Shown: piece after piece, positions 24,590 to 37,227 of the stretch
Position numbering within the stretch: position 1 is the stretch's first letter
Layout of the letters: each line of letters begins with the position of its first letter
Assembly (NCBI RefSeq): GCF_016086655.4
Contig: NC_052135.2
Location: 19,992,363-20,056,362 of the forward strand
DNA from: Lepeophtheirus salmonis
Taxonomy: Eukaryota > Arthropoda > Copepoda > Siphonostomatoida > Caligidae
Length of the DNA: 64,000 nt
Direction: 5' to 3'
The notes under the pieces: generated by a model
Seen by the model: the letters and a program-made list of their open reading frames with translations, nothing else
Told to the model about the DNA's origin: nothing
Database searches by the model: none
Translations under genes and position numbers: made by a program

Positions 24590-25925
24590 ATTTTAAAAAA
24601 ACAATAGTACCAACTGATTTCCTTTTTCTTGTGATGAAGAAGCATTTTTCCCCGGCAGTTTGCCAATAATAGAGAATAATTCTTTATTATGAGTGGCTAT
24701 TCCAGCCCTATATTTATTTATGAACTTGGTAAATTTCTAGCTGTGTACTATTTTTTATATAATATATTATGTCTGCCTAAGCATATAAGTAGATATAACA
24801 TATATTGTAATAGGAAGGAGAAAAATTATTATTATAACTATTGAATTATTTGGAGTATAATCCATCAAAATACGATGCACTTTACTTCCGTTTATATAAA
24901 TTTCACTCATACCTACATTGTAAGTAGTGGTTTGAATGCAGTAAGCACATTCAAAGTAAAAGTTGCCAAGGTTTGATTCATCTGAGTTCCATTTGTAGTA
25001 CCCTTATTATATTACAATCATTAACCTTCAGCCCAAGCTTCAAAAACTAAGCAATGACATGATCATTTATTTTATTAGAAAAATATTTTTGGGAATCATA
25101 AATTACCAATTGATTACAAGAATTTCAATATTTTTTGAAGGCATAAAACCAATCTTAAACAACAATCTAGAAAAAAGAAAGTCCCAATATATTTCTAACT
25201 TCATATATACGAGTACATTCAGTCTAATATTTTGAGGTTTAAGCCAATTGTAAGCATTGTATTCATATTTGTATGAGGATTTAAGATTTAAATTTGTCAA
25301 TTTATAATTTTTTATAAATGACAATTGATTATACCTACAATAAGTGCACTTTGCAATGTCTCCAAGTGATTAATAACAAAAATATATATTAAAGAATTTG
25401 ACAATAACTTGACAAAGAATACAAATGTAATCTCCACTCAGTTTTTGAGAAAAAATATTTTTGTTGCTTTGGTGTTGACAGGCCACATATTTTCTTGAAC
25501 CGTTTTGTTGGATGCATTTAAAGAAGAGAAACAAACACACAGAATCATTTAAGATAAACACAAAAGTATATCAATCAAAACACACAAAAATATATCCTTT
25601 GAATGATATATGCATATTTTATTATTATTATTGTGAAATATATTTGTACTTATGAAGGTATATGCCTTTAAGTAGTGGCATGATTAATGTATTTCATTCT
25701 CAAAAAGTGTCAATATATGATAATTTATCAGATACCTTTCTTGTTCTATCCGTGGCTTTGACAGCTAGTCATATATACATGTGGAACGTCAAGCCAATTG
25801 CAATATTGTACTCAAATTAAAAGTGGAGAATAAGGGAAGCTATTCCCCCTCCCCCCTAATCCTTAAGACTTATTATATAAACATACATCTATTATCAATG
25901 ATAAAAATTCAGTATAGAATGGGTT
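24590..25925. other. AT-rich DNA, no gene seen
   Basis: Frames at 25103 and 25370 (minus) are compositionally biased and motif-free. The block ACAAATGTAATCTCCACTCA with GTTTTTGAGAAAAA near 25422-25458 resembles 23659-23690, hinting at another old repeat. Confidence 0.4.
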
Positions 25926-25939
25926 TAAAAAAAAAAAAC

Positions 25940-26335
25940 ATGGTTACCCTGACAATTTGAAGAATGTTGTGAAGGAAAAAAAGAATAATTCTCATGACGT
26001 TTCATTAGATCAGCGAAAATTAGCCTTGACAAGAGAGGAAAGAGAAAAGGATATAAATAAGGATATTTAAGCGAATTATTCCGATTTCGATCTCCAATTG
26101 TATTCTGAGTCTAACAAGGACTTTCAATTATATATCCGCAATAAAACATCATGGTTACACTCCGTCTTTTATGGGCACACACGAACATTCAAGCAGGTTA
26201 TGAATACAATTGAATCTATTTAGGAAAGGATGCCCACTACTCGGGAATTAAATAATAATGACAACGGCCAAGGATAATTAAATTCCTTTTTTATTCTACC
26301 ACTTACAAAATTAAATTCACGGGTCAGGTAAGAAA
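25940..26335 (+). repeat. Interspersed repeat family A, copy 4
   Basis: One of the clearest copies. It runs from GGTTACCCTGACAATTTGAA (25941) through ATGACGTTTCATTAGATCAG, GAATTATTCCGATTTCGATC, TCTGAGTCTAACAAGGACTT and CTCCGTCTTTTATGGGCACA to GGGTCAGGTAAGAAATACG (26322). The left end has weak inverse similarity to the right ends of other copies. Confidence 0.8.
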
Positions 26336-26339
26336 TACG

Positions 26340-28430
26340 CCGGATTTACATGTATGCCTATTAGTGCTTGTAGTGATTTTTATTTACAGGGTAATTGTCT
26401 CTGAGCGGAATGTCGGTAAATATGGGGATCCTGCTATTAAATAATAATTGTTGTTAAATTAAAGTATTTTTTACTTTATTTTAAGACGAAATAACTAAAT
26501 TTTAAACTAGTCTTACATATATATTATCAGATACCCTTTCCTTCATTTTATCTCTAGTAATGTGCAAATTGGTTTTTGTAGAGCTGGAGGTTCCACTTTT
26601 TTTTTAAATTCTGTTACCTAAGGCAACCTGTAATAAATAACTTAAATAGTATGTAATAAATCGCTACTTTCTGTTCAGCTATTATTGCGAAATACACAAC
26701 ACACCCCATGGGCTACTATGCATATATAATTAGAATAATTAAATGAAGCTGATATTATGGAACAATAAAATTTAGGAATTTCCCTTAGGAGTATAACTCC
26801 AAGAAATACAGAAACCGTAATGCCTTGTATATGAATAAAAGTCTTTTAAACTCCTCTTATAGCTACAAATACAGTTTCATAAAATTTTTATTAATATATA
26901 TAGGGCTAAATACGACGTAGATATGCTTTAGTCAATTATTGACTTTATATTCAAATGTTGAAGGTTGGTGAAGATATTTATTTACTATAGGTTAGAACAG
27001 AGATAAGCAAACTTTTCCATTAAAACGTCATAATAAATGCATTATAATTTTGGAAGGGTGGCATTCTGAAAAAAACATTTTTTTAAAGTTAGGGATATTA
27101 ATTAAAATATAAAAAGAATTTCCAAAGTCCAAACTCAATCAAGCTTTTACAAGAGGTCAGGCAAGTGAAAATGAAAATGAAACAATCTCGTTTGAGAAAC
27201 TTCAAATAAAGCTCCCTATTTTATAATAATTATACATACAACTGCATAAAGCTTCTATGTTGTTGCTTTTTTGCCGGTTGTTGATTTTCTTCTTGAATTA
27301 ACTTATAAGTGTTGTCAATGTAGATTTTTTGAGCACAAATTAACTATTTTTAAGCGGTAAACAATTACATACTACTAAATGAAAAACTGTGACTTAGATA
27401 GAAATAATGAACTAAATACTACTAACAGTCAAACCTAGTCTAAAGGCCACCTATTATATGCGTTTTACCGCACTAAGCGGCCATATCCAGTCTCACACTA
27501 GAACTTTATAAAATGAAAGAACTCTATCAAGCTTTTCTCTTCAATCCTCGGCCAGCAGTTTCACAAGTTAACTACATACTAAAGAGTGGTTGTGTTAAAG
27601 GAAAAATTAAGTATAACGATTGTAAATGAAGAACAGTTAATGCAAGAGCTTTTTCTTCTGTTAAGTTGTGGTAATGCTGACATCTCCGCTTAAAAGAAGA
27701 ATTATTGCCTATCTTTGGTGTAAATTGATTGAAAAATGCATCCTAAAATAAATATATATATGAATTTAAATATAATCATAATATTTTTCTTTTAAAAGTG
27801 TTTTTTAAACTTACATAGACTCTTAAGTAGAAAACAAATAAGGTCTAACCCACTATAGGCTTATATTTCATGAATATAAATAAATTTTTTCCCCAAATTG
27901 CTATCTTTCCCTCCCTCTCTATCTGAGACTGAATAATAACCTATCACTGATGTCCAGATATAGATTGTATACTTTATTGCATTATTTTATCTACTATTTT
28001 CGACTTTTAAATTCTTTCAAAATACACGAGCTAGTTTGAGAAGTCACCTCCATTTAACAGTTACTTTTTCAGTTATATTTGCTTGACTATGTATATATAT
28101 ACATAATTTCGGGGTTTTTCTTTCTATTTAGTAGGGTTTGTTGAGATATATAGTCAATATTCCTATCTGTTTAATCAATTTGTGTTTAAAACTGTTTTTA
28201 TGAAGAAAAATTTATAATGCTTTATATAAATATTTTTGTGGGCCACAAAAAAGCTTTTGCTGGGCGTAGTTTGCTCATTCCCGGTATTTAAGAGTCTTAA
28301 TTTGATTTGACCATGTTTGACTCCAATATGGAATTTCTAGTAGAATATATCATATTGTTTATTTTCAGTTGTGACTGAATATTCTTAAGCGAAATTTGTA
28401 GGACCTCAAAAAGATATAAATAAAAATCCT
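26340..28430. other. AT-rich DNA, one element terminus-like segment
   Basis: At 27427-27495 the sequence CAGTCAAACCTAGTCTAAAG, GCCACCTATTATATGCG and CTAAGCGGCCA resembles the end of a DNA-transposon family whose ends begin CAGTCAAACC and carry GGCCACC repeats (from memory of such elements, not searched). Nothing else is supported. Confidence 0.4.
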
Positions 28431-29229
28431 AATAGTGGTTCAATGTTATATAATATCTTGAAGAATTCTTATGTTGTAAGGTACATAAAAAATAGCCAGT
28501 GGAAAAAACAAAAATTGTTTAAAAAAATTGTTAAAAATTAGTTAAAATTCTTTAGTATCTTGATGTATCTCACAAATTTCGAGTATTATTGATTCAAATC
28601 TCTAATTAATATTGCCTTGTAGTATATATGAAGTAAAAAATAAAATTGGAATTTTTTCTGTTTGTTAAAGATTATTTTTATGCTGAAGAATATATCAATG
28701 TAATCTATTTTTTGTGTCCATTATTTGTTTTTGCTACAAAAAAAAAATCCGTTAATTTGCATTTTTGGTTTATTTTTTTAACAAAATTGCAATATTACGG
28801 AATATTAAACAATTTTTTCCCGTTAACTTTTTGAGTAAAGACTTATTTTTTCTTGTTTTTGCGTTAATGAGCCACACAATATTATGTACCTTCTATATTA
28901 CTTACATAATTACAAATATTTGTACATTTGGTAATGACATGTATTTTTATTTTTTTTTTGCATTTTTCCCTCGAGTGAAATCATATATATTTTTGACTAT
29001 TTCTTTCCATTTATTTATTTTACTGCAATTGCTCTTTTGCAAAAAAAAAAAAATACATATTAATATCACTAAACATTAATGATGTTTCAATTTACCTAAA
29101 TTGCTACCCGGGTTATTACATGCACAGAAACACACAAAGCTAATAACTGGCGTCTACGGTGGGGGGGGAGGGTCTGATTTATCAATAAGTGATTGGGTTT
29201 TCGAAAACAACAATACGAATTACTAAGTT

Positions 29230-29925
29230 TTCTAAAGTTTTTCAAAATTTAAATGTTATGGGCATAAAAAGAAATTGGTAAAAATGGCAATTTTTGTTTA
29301 TTTCAAGTGAAAAAAATGAACTTCTAATCTAATATATGATCAGTAAATAGAATAAAGTTTGTTGAAATTTGTCTGGAGATTCGTTTGCATAAAAATATAA
29401 ATCAAATAAAAAATTATGTGTAACTGAAATATCTGTATATTTTTCCCCCATTTTCTCATCTAACGTCAATTTTCAGTTTTTTGAGAAAAAATGACACACT
29501 TTTTTGGGCAAAAAAGTGCTAACAATATCTTCTAAGTAGTATTTTCAATTTCCGGAACATTTTATTACACAATCTTTGCAATATTTGCAAAAAATGAACC
29601 AATCATCGAGTGTCATATTTTTGACAACATTATTCTTTGTAACTTTTTTGTTTTTTGCAAGTATAAAGGTTTATGTTTTTTTTATAATTCCGATAAATGC
29701 TATTAATTCTTATGAGACTTTGTCGATTACTTTGCTTACCCGGATTTATATAGTGTGAAGAATCCAAGAGAATTAGAATTATCAGGATTTTTTTAGACAA
29801 CAACGAAACATTCATGTTATAATTTTTAGTATATGGAAATATTTTCTCACTTAATTTGACCATTTTTAATGTGATTTATCTTTCCCTCCTTAGCCAGAGC
29901 AATCCTTAGCTAGTAGTAACATAAT
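29230..29925 (+). repeat. Long interspersed repeat, copy 1 (partner at 36.1 kb)
   Basis: About 650 bp collinear with 36075-37045. Shared blocks include AATAGAATAAAGT, TTTCAATTTCCGGAACATTT, AAAATGAACCA, AACATTATTCTT, CCGGAT..ATATAGTGTGAAGAA, GACAACAACGAAACATT, AATGTGATTTTCAT-like and AGCAATCCTTAGCTA at the end. There is no long frame; the overlapping small frames on both strands are repeat by-products. The element class is unknown. Confidence 0.8.
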
Positions 29926-29929
29926 ATTT

Positions 29930-31080
29930 CAGCGTACCAAGAAGAACTTTATATTGTCATTTGTTAGTATCAGATAAAAATGGTACCCTGTAAGAATATC
30001 GGAAGAGTCCTTAATCTTATTCGCTTCTGGTTTTTACTCATATATTAGTGATAATTCCCAATTATATATATATTTTTATATATTACGTTTTTCAGGGGTG
30101 TGATTTTCGATGGGAGAGTCACAAACAAAAGTGTGACACGGATCTCTTATGAGTATGTGTTAGAGACCTGATCAAAAATAAAAATAATTTGTACTATTAT
30201 TTAGTTTTTGTGGAATACTTCAAGTTGTTGAATGAATACAAGCTTTGGACGGGTCCTATTGCAAAAATATTTATCTTCGCCGAGATTACACCTATCAAAT
30301 GGCAGTAATAGAAATAGTTGACAATATTGATAGGTCTTATGATTTTTATTTATGTGGTTCTTAAACTTGTAATTAAATAATTAATATTTCCAAAATTATA
30401 TATTTTATATTACAAGCTAATAATATAAATCTGAAATCTTCTTATGCATGACGGGTTTTACTCAAATAACTTTATAAATACAACTTTATCCTAATTTTAT
30501 GTGTAAATTATCTAAGGTATCCAGGATAAATAAGGGTGTAAAAAATGCATTACCCTAATGTACCCATGTGTTTAACAAAGAATAAATCCAAATCGTTACC
30601 TCACATGTATAACATGGGTATATGGAAAAACGTGTTCAATGAAATCTTGAATCATTATCATTTAATGTTTTTTTTTGTTTTTGTTTTTTCAAATTGGAAG
30701 TTATTAACAAAATTCCATAACTTTCATTACGATTATTATTTATATGCAAACTATTATGTAACTTAGTTGACATTTACATATGTTTAAAGTTGGAATTTGT
30801 GTAAGAGGTCGAGGAGAAGGCGGGAGCGAGACATATGTTATCATTGAATTGAAACCATTGTAAATATCAGCTTCCTTTTATATAATTTTGAGGGGAGAAA
30901 ATGAATTATTGTTTTAAAGAGGAGAACCTTCTACATTTAAAATAGTCTTTGTGCTGGGAATATATACAATTATATTTAAAGACATACATATTTATTTTAC
31001 TATGTATTTTACAATTGATTCGGTGTTTTTTTTAGCTTGCCCGTTAATTTTTAATTTGTAGTATAAAGAACTAATTTTAT
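29930..31080. other. AT-rich DNA, nothing recognised
   Basis: No gene or element end is supported; the frame at 30545-30766 lacks any motif. Confidence 0.4.
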
Positions 31081-31084
31081 TTTC

Positions 31085-31412
31085 CTTAGCAGTTGTCATT
31101 ATTATTTAATCCCTGAGTAGTGAACATCCATATTTAGATAAGGCTATATTCAAAACCTGTATGAACGTTCGTTTGTGCTCATAAAAGACAGAGCGTAACC
31201 ATGAGAATGGGTTGCAGAGATATCATTGTAAGTCCTTGTTGGAGTCAGAGTATAATTGGGGATCAAGATCGGAGTAATTCTAGCAAATGTCCTTGTTCAT
31301 ATCCTTTTTTCCTTCCTCTCTTGTCATGATTGTAGCTGATATAATGAAACGTCATGAGGATTATTATTTTTCTCCTCCAAAACATTTTTCAAATTGTTAG
31401 GGTTATATATTG
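31085..31412 (-). repeat. Interspersed repeat family A, copy 5
   Basis: Inverted relative to the 26.0-kb copy and closely related to it. AAAGACAGAGCGTAACCATG, AAGTCCTTGTTGGAGTCAGA, GGGGATCAAGATCGGAGTAA and ATAATGAAACGTCATGAGGA are reverse complements of its blocks. The outer end CAAATTGTTAGGGTTATA matches the left end of copy 4. Confidence 0.8.
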
Positions 31413-31419
31413 CTAAAAT

Positions 31420-32127
31420 ACCTATTTTAATTTTAGGATGGCTAAACGGATTAAGATTGAAAGGAAAGTAATTGAGTGTGAATACAATTGAGTTTAGACA
31501 AATTTAATAATAATTTGTTATATATTGTTTTGGTTGCATTAAATGTTGTTTCAAGTACAGTGGATGAATCTAAGTATTTCATCTTTTGCCGATTTACAAG
31601 TTTGCCCACTGATAAAAATTTTCCTTGGGATTGAGGTCAAGAAAGAAGCAATGTTTGGGATCATTGACATATTGATAGGGTAAGTTCTCCTTAAAAACTT
31701 TCAATATTAGAATTGATACAGTTTAATTAGCATTAACTATGTTATTAAGTTGGTTCCAAAAGTTGTATATAGTTGGGAACTTTATAACATAAAGCATCCT
31801 ATCTCAATGTTAAGATAAGTAAAATGCCAAAAAAGTAAAAAATACGCCGACTAAACCCTCTCTCCTGTACATAGCCACATAAGTAGATAGAAAACTATTT
31901 TTTACTTTCCTATCCTAACATAAAGAAATTACTATAAGTACATAGAGTATGCAAAGAGTCATCTTTGCAAAGTGATATTTAAGTATGAACCCTTTCGATC
32001 CTCTACATATAGAACTGAAATCATGGTTTAAATGGATAATAAAGCATCAATCTCAATCACATTTGATGACAATTATTTTCAAATCATATTTGGTTTTTTT
32101 CTCTTTTTTTTATATTAAGAGAAATTA

Positions 32128-32171
<44 letters not shown>

Positions 32172-32270
32172 GCATGTATATTGAATTTGATATTTGATCT
32201 TGGGAAAGTGAAATAGCTCTTCATGCATGTATGTACTTTCCTGTGTTTTAAGTATATAGAGCTAACTTAG
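31420..32270. other. AT-rich DNA with a 41-nt T run
   Basis: A homopolymer of about 41 T at 32130-32170 is the longest in the window and is prone to sequencing error. The frame across it is not a gene. Confidence 0.6.
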
Positions 32271-32275
32271 ATATT

Positions 32276-32720
32276 AGTGTTGAGGCTGGGTGGAAAACAA
32301 ATTTTGTTTTCAATTTGGTCTTATTTTTTTCTTTTTCTACACCAATTAGGACGGACATATCGGACCATACCGTTATCTTTGACCATATACCGATTTAATC
32401 TTTATCAAATCCTGTACCAATTTTCTTCCTTTTCCTGATTTGTGAGTTGTACAAATATAATTATGCAACAAGTTTTTATTTCAGATGACGTTATTGTGCC
32501 AATGTTCACAATTTTGAAACACATCAGAACTCATTAACAATTCATATTTAGAATCATTGTAGACCAAATTTAAAACGAGACCAATCAAAGGGAATATATT
32601 TGTTGAGGCCAATCTAGAGTGAGTTTTTCTATGGGATCAGTCCAGACTGAACTACTTTAAAGAACCAAATTAGTTTGGTCCACTAAAAATCACAACGGTC
32701 TCAGACCGAACCCCAACACT
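32276..32720. mobile_element. MITE with AGTGTTGRGG inverted ends
   Basis: The left end is AGTGTTGAGGCTGGGTGGAA (32276) and the right end, reverse-complemented, is AGTGTTGGGGTTCGGTCTGA (ends 32720). The interior holds several GGTC/GACC-rich blocks (GGACCATACCG, GACCATATACCG, GGTCTCAGACCG). No reading frame; ~445 bp. Superfamily not assigned. Confidence 0.6.
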
Positions 32721-32724
32721 TATA

Positions 32725-35240
32725 CATATGTAACAAAATAGTATCTACTGAACGTCGTTGCAATGAAGCTGAACAAACAACTAATGTAGAAGAAAATCTA
32801 TCACTGCTTAGAGCAACGTCACTAATTGGTTAAATTTTTGTATATTCACACGTAAAATTGTGATACCAAGAAATGCATTCATACAGTTGAGAAAACATGT
32901 TATTTTCTGTTTGTTTCTAGGGTAAAGCTCGGTATTACTTTACCTAAAATCATCGTATAAATAAAATAAAATAATCAAGTCATGACTATTTAGATGCCTA
33001 CATAAAAACAAAAAAAAATAGTTTTATCATTACATTCGTATATCACCAGATCTAGAAACTTAATTCTTTGATATTGACAATAAATAAAGTTAAGGTAGTC
33101 TATTTAGTAGTATCTATTAAGACTTTACATCTCATCCATATCTAAAAATTTCCATAAAATAATCTTCAGGACTCAACAATAATCCCTTTAAAAAAATATA
33201 AACTATATGATTTAACATAGGTCTTGTTTTTAGAAGTGAAAATGCCACGTTAATAATTTTCGTGATTCTAAAATTAAATTTATCCTATCGATTTCACTCC
33301 TACAAGCCAGATAAATTTTAAATCACAGGATCTTTTCATTTTAAAAGGGACCTTTTTTGAGGTTTGTAGATTATAATATACATAATTAATGCAAAGTTCT
33401 AAGAAATATATTGTATTTTATTGTAATATTATAATGTTTTCTTATACTTAATAAGTGAATCTCCATCTGACCACTTAAAATAACATTTTATAAAATTTTG
33501 AGCTCGCACTACAACATTTACTTAAGTACTTTTAAAAATATACTTACTACTTATGTATATTCGAAGTACTTTATGTTCAGCTTAGTTTGTAGGCATGATG
33601 TAAGAGTAAGTAACATAAACCTCAATAAATAGATCCGTAATTAAAAACTAAAGAAACAAAAATGCATTTATATTATTTTCACCCTTATATATGCAATTAC
33701 ATTGACGTATTATAATACGTCATTGTTTATTTGAATTCCATAAATTTATGAAATTGTCAATTGAAGTAAGAGAGTCAAGACACAATTTTTAGCTCGGGTT
33801 ATTTGAGCTATGGCCAATAATATCTAGGTACAATCAATTAGTAGTAGGGGAATCAACCAATCCTGGGGACCCTCAGTCCTTTTTAATTTTTCTTTAAAAT
33901 GTTAATGGTTGATTAAGGGAAGTAATATATGTGTGTTATATATTAAAAACCTTGCACATATCCTGCAAAAATATTCTTGTTTTCATTAAAATGCCATATA
34001 ATACGAAAATATTGTATTTTTACTTATTATATTGCCTAGAAAATGGAATAATTTATAATAAGAAAAATATACTCTCAATGACGTCACGATATATCGGTTT
34101 TACCTCTTTTAAGGACCAAGTAGTGGGACTGGACTTGATGGGACCAAATTATACTAGGCTGCATAATACTAGAAGTGGGCCATTGTAAATGTATTGCTAA
34201 ACTTTGTAATAATAGAAACTTATCTTCCTATACCACAACAGTGTACATTTTGAAAGCTATAATCAGATTAGTGTTAGTTTCGGTTTATTATACAGTCCGT
34301 GAAATCTATAAAAGAGCTCTGCATTTGATATCCAATATAAAGCTAGGAAAGTTCCCTGTTGGAAAATTTGCCGTGGAATTACTCGCTCTGTAAAAAACTT
34401 GCCGTCTTTTATTAAAGATATATGTCACAGTAGAGATTGAAATCCAGTAGAATCGTTGATTTTCCTAATAGAAATCAAGATCCTATTCTCTCTTAGGACA
34501 AATTACAATTTTATCAAGGGATATAGTAGCATTGAATATTTGAAGAAGTCGCGTGTTTTCGAAAATATTACGCAAAGTCATAACCAATATGGTATTGTAT
34601 GTTGCAATATTGTACAAAAATGTTTTTTTCATTGCAGATTTCTTTTCTTTTTTTCGGGAAATTTATGCTTTGTCTAATGCATGGAATTGTGATTCCTTTT
34701 AGAGAAATGAATCAGCTCACTAAAAATAGTCGCTCACCACATGAATTAGTTGTATCAAGTATCCTCTCCAATAAAAATACTTTGCTACCATTTTTCAGAA
34801 AGATTCAAACTGATATTTAAAAAACGTATATATATGCAATATAGCAAAAAATTTAGATTAAATTATAACAAAAAATTATTAATTATTAAATATAAATTTA
34901 AAAAATATTGAGTATCATTAATTACTACATTTTAGTATTCATTTGGATCAACCCGTATTGAATACAAATTAGTATTCAGCTGGCTGACTTTAATTTGGAT
35001 CAGTTCAATATTTAACTTGTCCTCTAGTTAACCTAATATGAATGTAATAGCTCATTTTAGTTAATAAAGGATCCTTAGTTAAGAAAACCTGCACACCCTG
35101 TGGGTCGGGATGTATTTTTGGATATTTTATGGGATTTATGATGCTCAGGGAAGCGGCTGTGAAAGAATTTTTTCATTCAATAATTTGAGTTGATTCAAGT
35201 GAACTGCTACCTGAATGACGAAATACGAATAATCTGTAAA
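32725..35240. other. AT-rich DNA, no gene seen
   Basis: A partly inverted family-B relative may lie at 33225-33400 (AGAAGTGAAAATGCCACGTT ... TTTCACTCCTACAA). Frames at 33931, 34175, 34456 and 34599 have no recognisable domain. Confidence 0.4.
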
Positions 35241-35244
35241 GGAT

Positions 35245-35397
35245 TCAGTTCTTTTGTTAAATCAGTTATTTCAGTGAATCAATTTTTTTGATGATTTTGT
35301 TCTTTTAAAGATTCAGTTCTTTTGATGATTTGTTCTCGTAAAGACTCAATTCTTTTAGTGAATCCGTTCCTTTGTTGAAACAGTTTAGTAGAATTAT
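35245..35397. repeat. Minisatellite of ~17-bp degenerate units
   Basis: About eight imperfect units of the form GATTCAGTTCTTTTGATGA: for example ATTCAGTTCTTTTGTTA, AATCAGTTATTTCAGTG, AATCAATTTTTTTGATGA, ATTCAGTTCTTTTGATGA, ACTCAATTCTTTTAGTG, AATCCGTTCCTTTGTTG. Unit length varies between 15 and 18 bp. Such units are common in interspersed elements; no function is proposed. Confidence 0.7.
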
Positions 35398-35399
35398 GT

Positions 35400-36070
35400 A
35401 TTCTATAAAACTAGTACGAGTCCCAGCATGATCTTATAAATGATTGCTGCAACTTGTAGGATTCAATCCAGAGTTAGCTTGAAGCAGCGGAGAGTAAGTG
35501 ATTCTGGAGAAGGGAGTGAGGGGGCCGAGCAATTTGCTTAGAATTATTGTTTACGTTGATTTGAATTGTCGAAAGAGGATGGGAAGATAAAAAGGGATTA
35601 TGAAATTGATGATGCTCGATGGATGAGAAGGAGTAGGAGCAATTAGCTATACTAAAGCATTAGACCAAGTAGCACATCGAATGCTAATTTCATTATTAGC
35701 AAAAAAAATATCTTGGTCAAAATTTACTTTTTTTGTCTGCTAGAGGTATTATTATTTCAGCAATTTTAGAGAATCATTTCCTGTTCTCTCGTGAATGAGT
35801 GAAGTACTGTACTGTGTCTAATGTTATTTATTTCATTATTCATGTACTTTTAGCTGGAACAATTATGGATAAGGAAATATGATTCAAAATTATTTTTCAT
35901 ACAGAATGATCAGCAAGTTTCTAATTAGGAAGATATTTTAGATTCGATATCTACTTTTTTCTTCTTACGACTTCTTTTGGATTTTTGGGAATGAGAAATT
36001 TAAAAAAGGGAAGGTGTTCTTGAAGCTTTTAGAAATTTGACTCAGTTCTATTTTTTCATCGTCGGACACC
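35400..36070. other. AT-rich DNA, nothing recognised
   Basis: No coding signal. A short purine-rich stretch (GGAGAAGGGAGTGAGGGG) lies at 35505-35522. Confidence 0.4.
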
Positions 36071-36074
36071 ACAA

Positions 36075-37045
36075 TGAACTAAAATAGAAATCAGTGAAAA
36101 TTGCAATTGCAAATTTCAGGTGCAAAAAAATGAACTTCCAATGGAAAGTTGGATTAATAAATAGAATAAAGTCTTAAGAAATTTGTCTAGAGATTTTTTT
36201 GCATATAAACTTGTCAAATAAAAATAGATATTTAAGTGAAATATCAGTCCTTTTTTGAATATTTTTTCAATTTTTTCATTACACGTCAATTTTTATTTTT
36301 TTTAAATGAAATACCACAAAACGATACATTTTGGACATACAACTTTAAAATACTACCTACATCACAACAGTATTTTCAATTTCCGGAACATTTTAACACA
36401 TAATTTTTGCAATATTAACAAAAATGAACCAGTTATCAAGGGTAATTTTTCGATAACATTATTCTTCATAACTTTTTTGTTTTTGCAAGTACGAAAAAAA
36501 TATTGGTAAGTTTGTGTTTCTTTTACAATTCCAATTAATGCTAATAACTATTGTTTTTCAAAATTAGTGCACAAAGTTTTTGTTGCAATTTTCTTCGCGA
36601 ATTTCGATTTGGGAATTTTTTGAAGTAAATAAATAATGGTTTTCCCATCTAGAGATTTTTTTTGACGCAAAGATGTTAGTATGTTATTTGAGGCTTATAG
36701 TGTATAATTTTTTTCAATATTCATAATAATACTGCTAAGGTTACAAGAGGCAGTAATAAGAGTTGTTTTTTTTGTTGTTTTTTTTTTTTTGGGGGGGGAG
36801 TTGCTATAATAAGATTTTGTGAATTATCTTACTTAACCGGATTAATATAGTGTGAAGAATTCAAGAGAATTGTAATTATCAGAATATTTTTCGACAACAA
36901 CGAAACATTTGTATTATCATTATTAATACATAAAAGCATTTTCTGAATATTTTTTTAATTTTATAATTAATTTGACTATTTTCAATGTGATTTTCATCTT
37001 CCCCTTAGTCCAAGCAACGCCAGGTAATCCTTAGCTAATATATAT
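36075..37045 (+). repeat. Long interspersed repeat, copy 2, with insertion
   Basis: Collinear with 29230-29925 but interrupted by about 270 bp at 36545-36820, which ends in a T-run/G8 tract (36778-36798) before similarity resumes at GAATTATCTTACTTAACCGG. The terminal block AGCAACGCCAGGTAATCCTT is slightly longer than in copy 1, where a few bases are missing. Confidence 0.8.
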
Positions 37046-37227
37046 ATTTATAGAAAGATGTGCAGGTAAATCAAGACTTTTTTAAAAGCGCTATAACTTA
37101 GAACATTTTAATATTATAGGATTTTGTCTTTACAAGAAATATGACAATGATTGTTTAGTTTAAGGCCAAAAAGTTTTCGGGTTTTTTTTTCGTTAACAAA
37201 CAAACATGGACCAAAGTAAAGGAGATG

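Noticed and set aside
28646..29079. Two overlapping plus-strand frames rich in Phe, Tyr and Ile
   Set aside because: The residues follow from T-rich DNA; there is no signal, motif or conserved start, and the region partly resembles 17.3-17.6 kb as a repeat.
29576..29863. Opposed small frames that could look like membrane peptides
   Set aside because: They lie inside a non-coding interspersed repeat; in the second copy at 36.4-36.9 kb the frames are not kept.
33931..34188. Frame with DQVVGLDLMGPNYTRL that might suggest a metabolic enzyme
   Set aside because: No family motif can be recognised and the neighbouring codons are AT-driven.
35245..35397. CRISPR-like array
   Set aside because: Units are degenerate and adjacent without spacers, and the context is eukaryotic.
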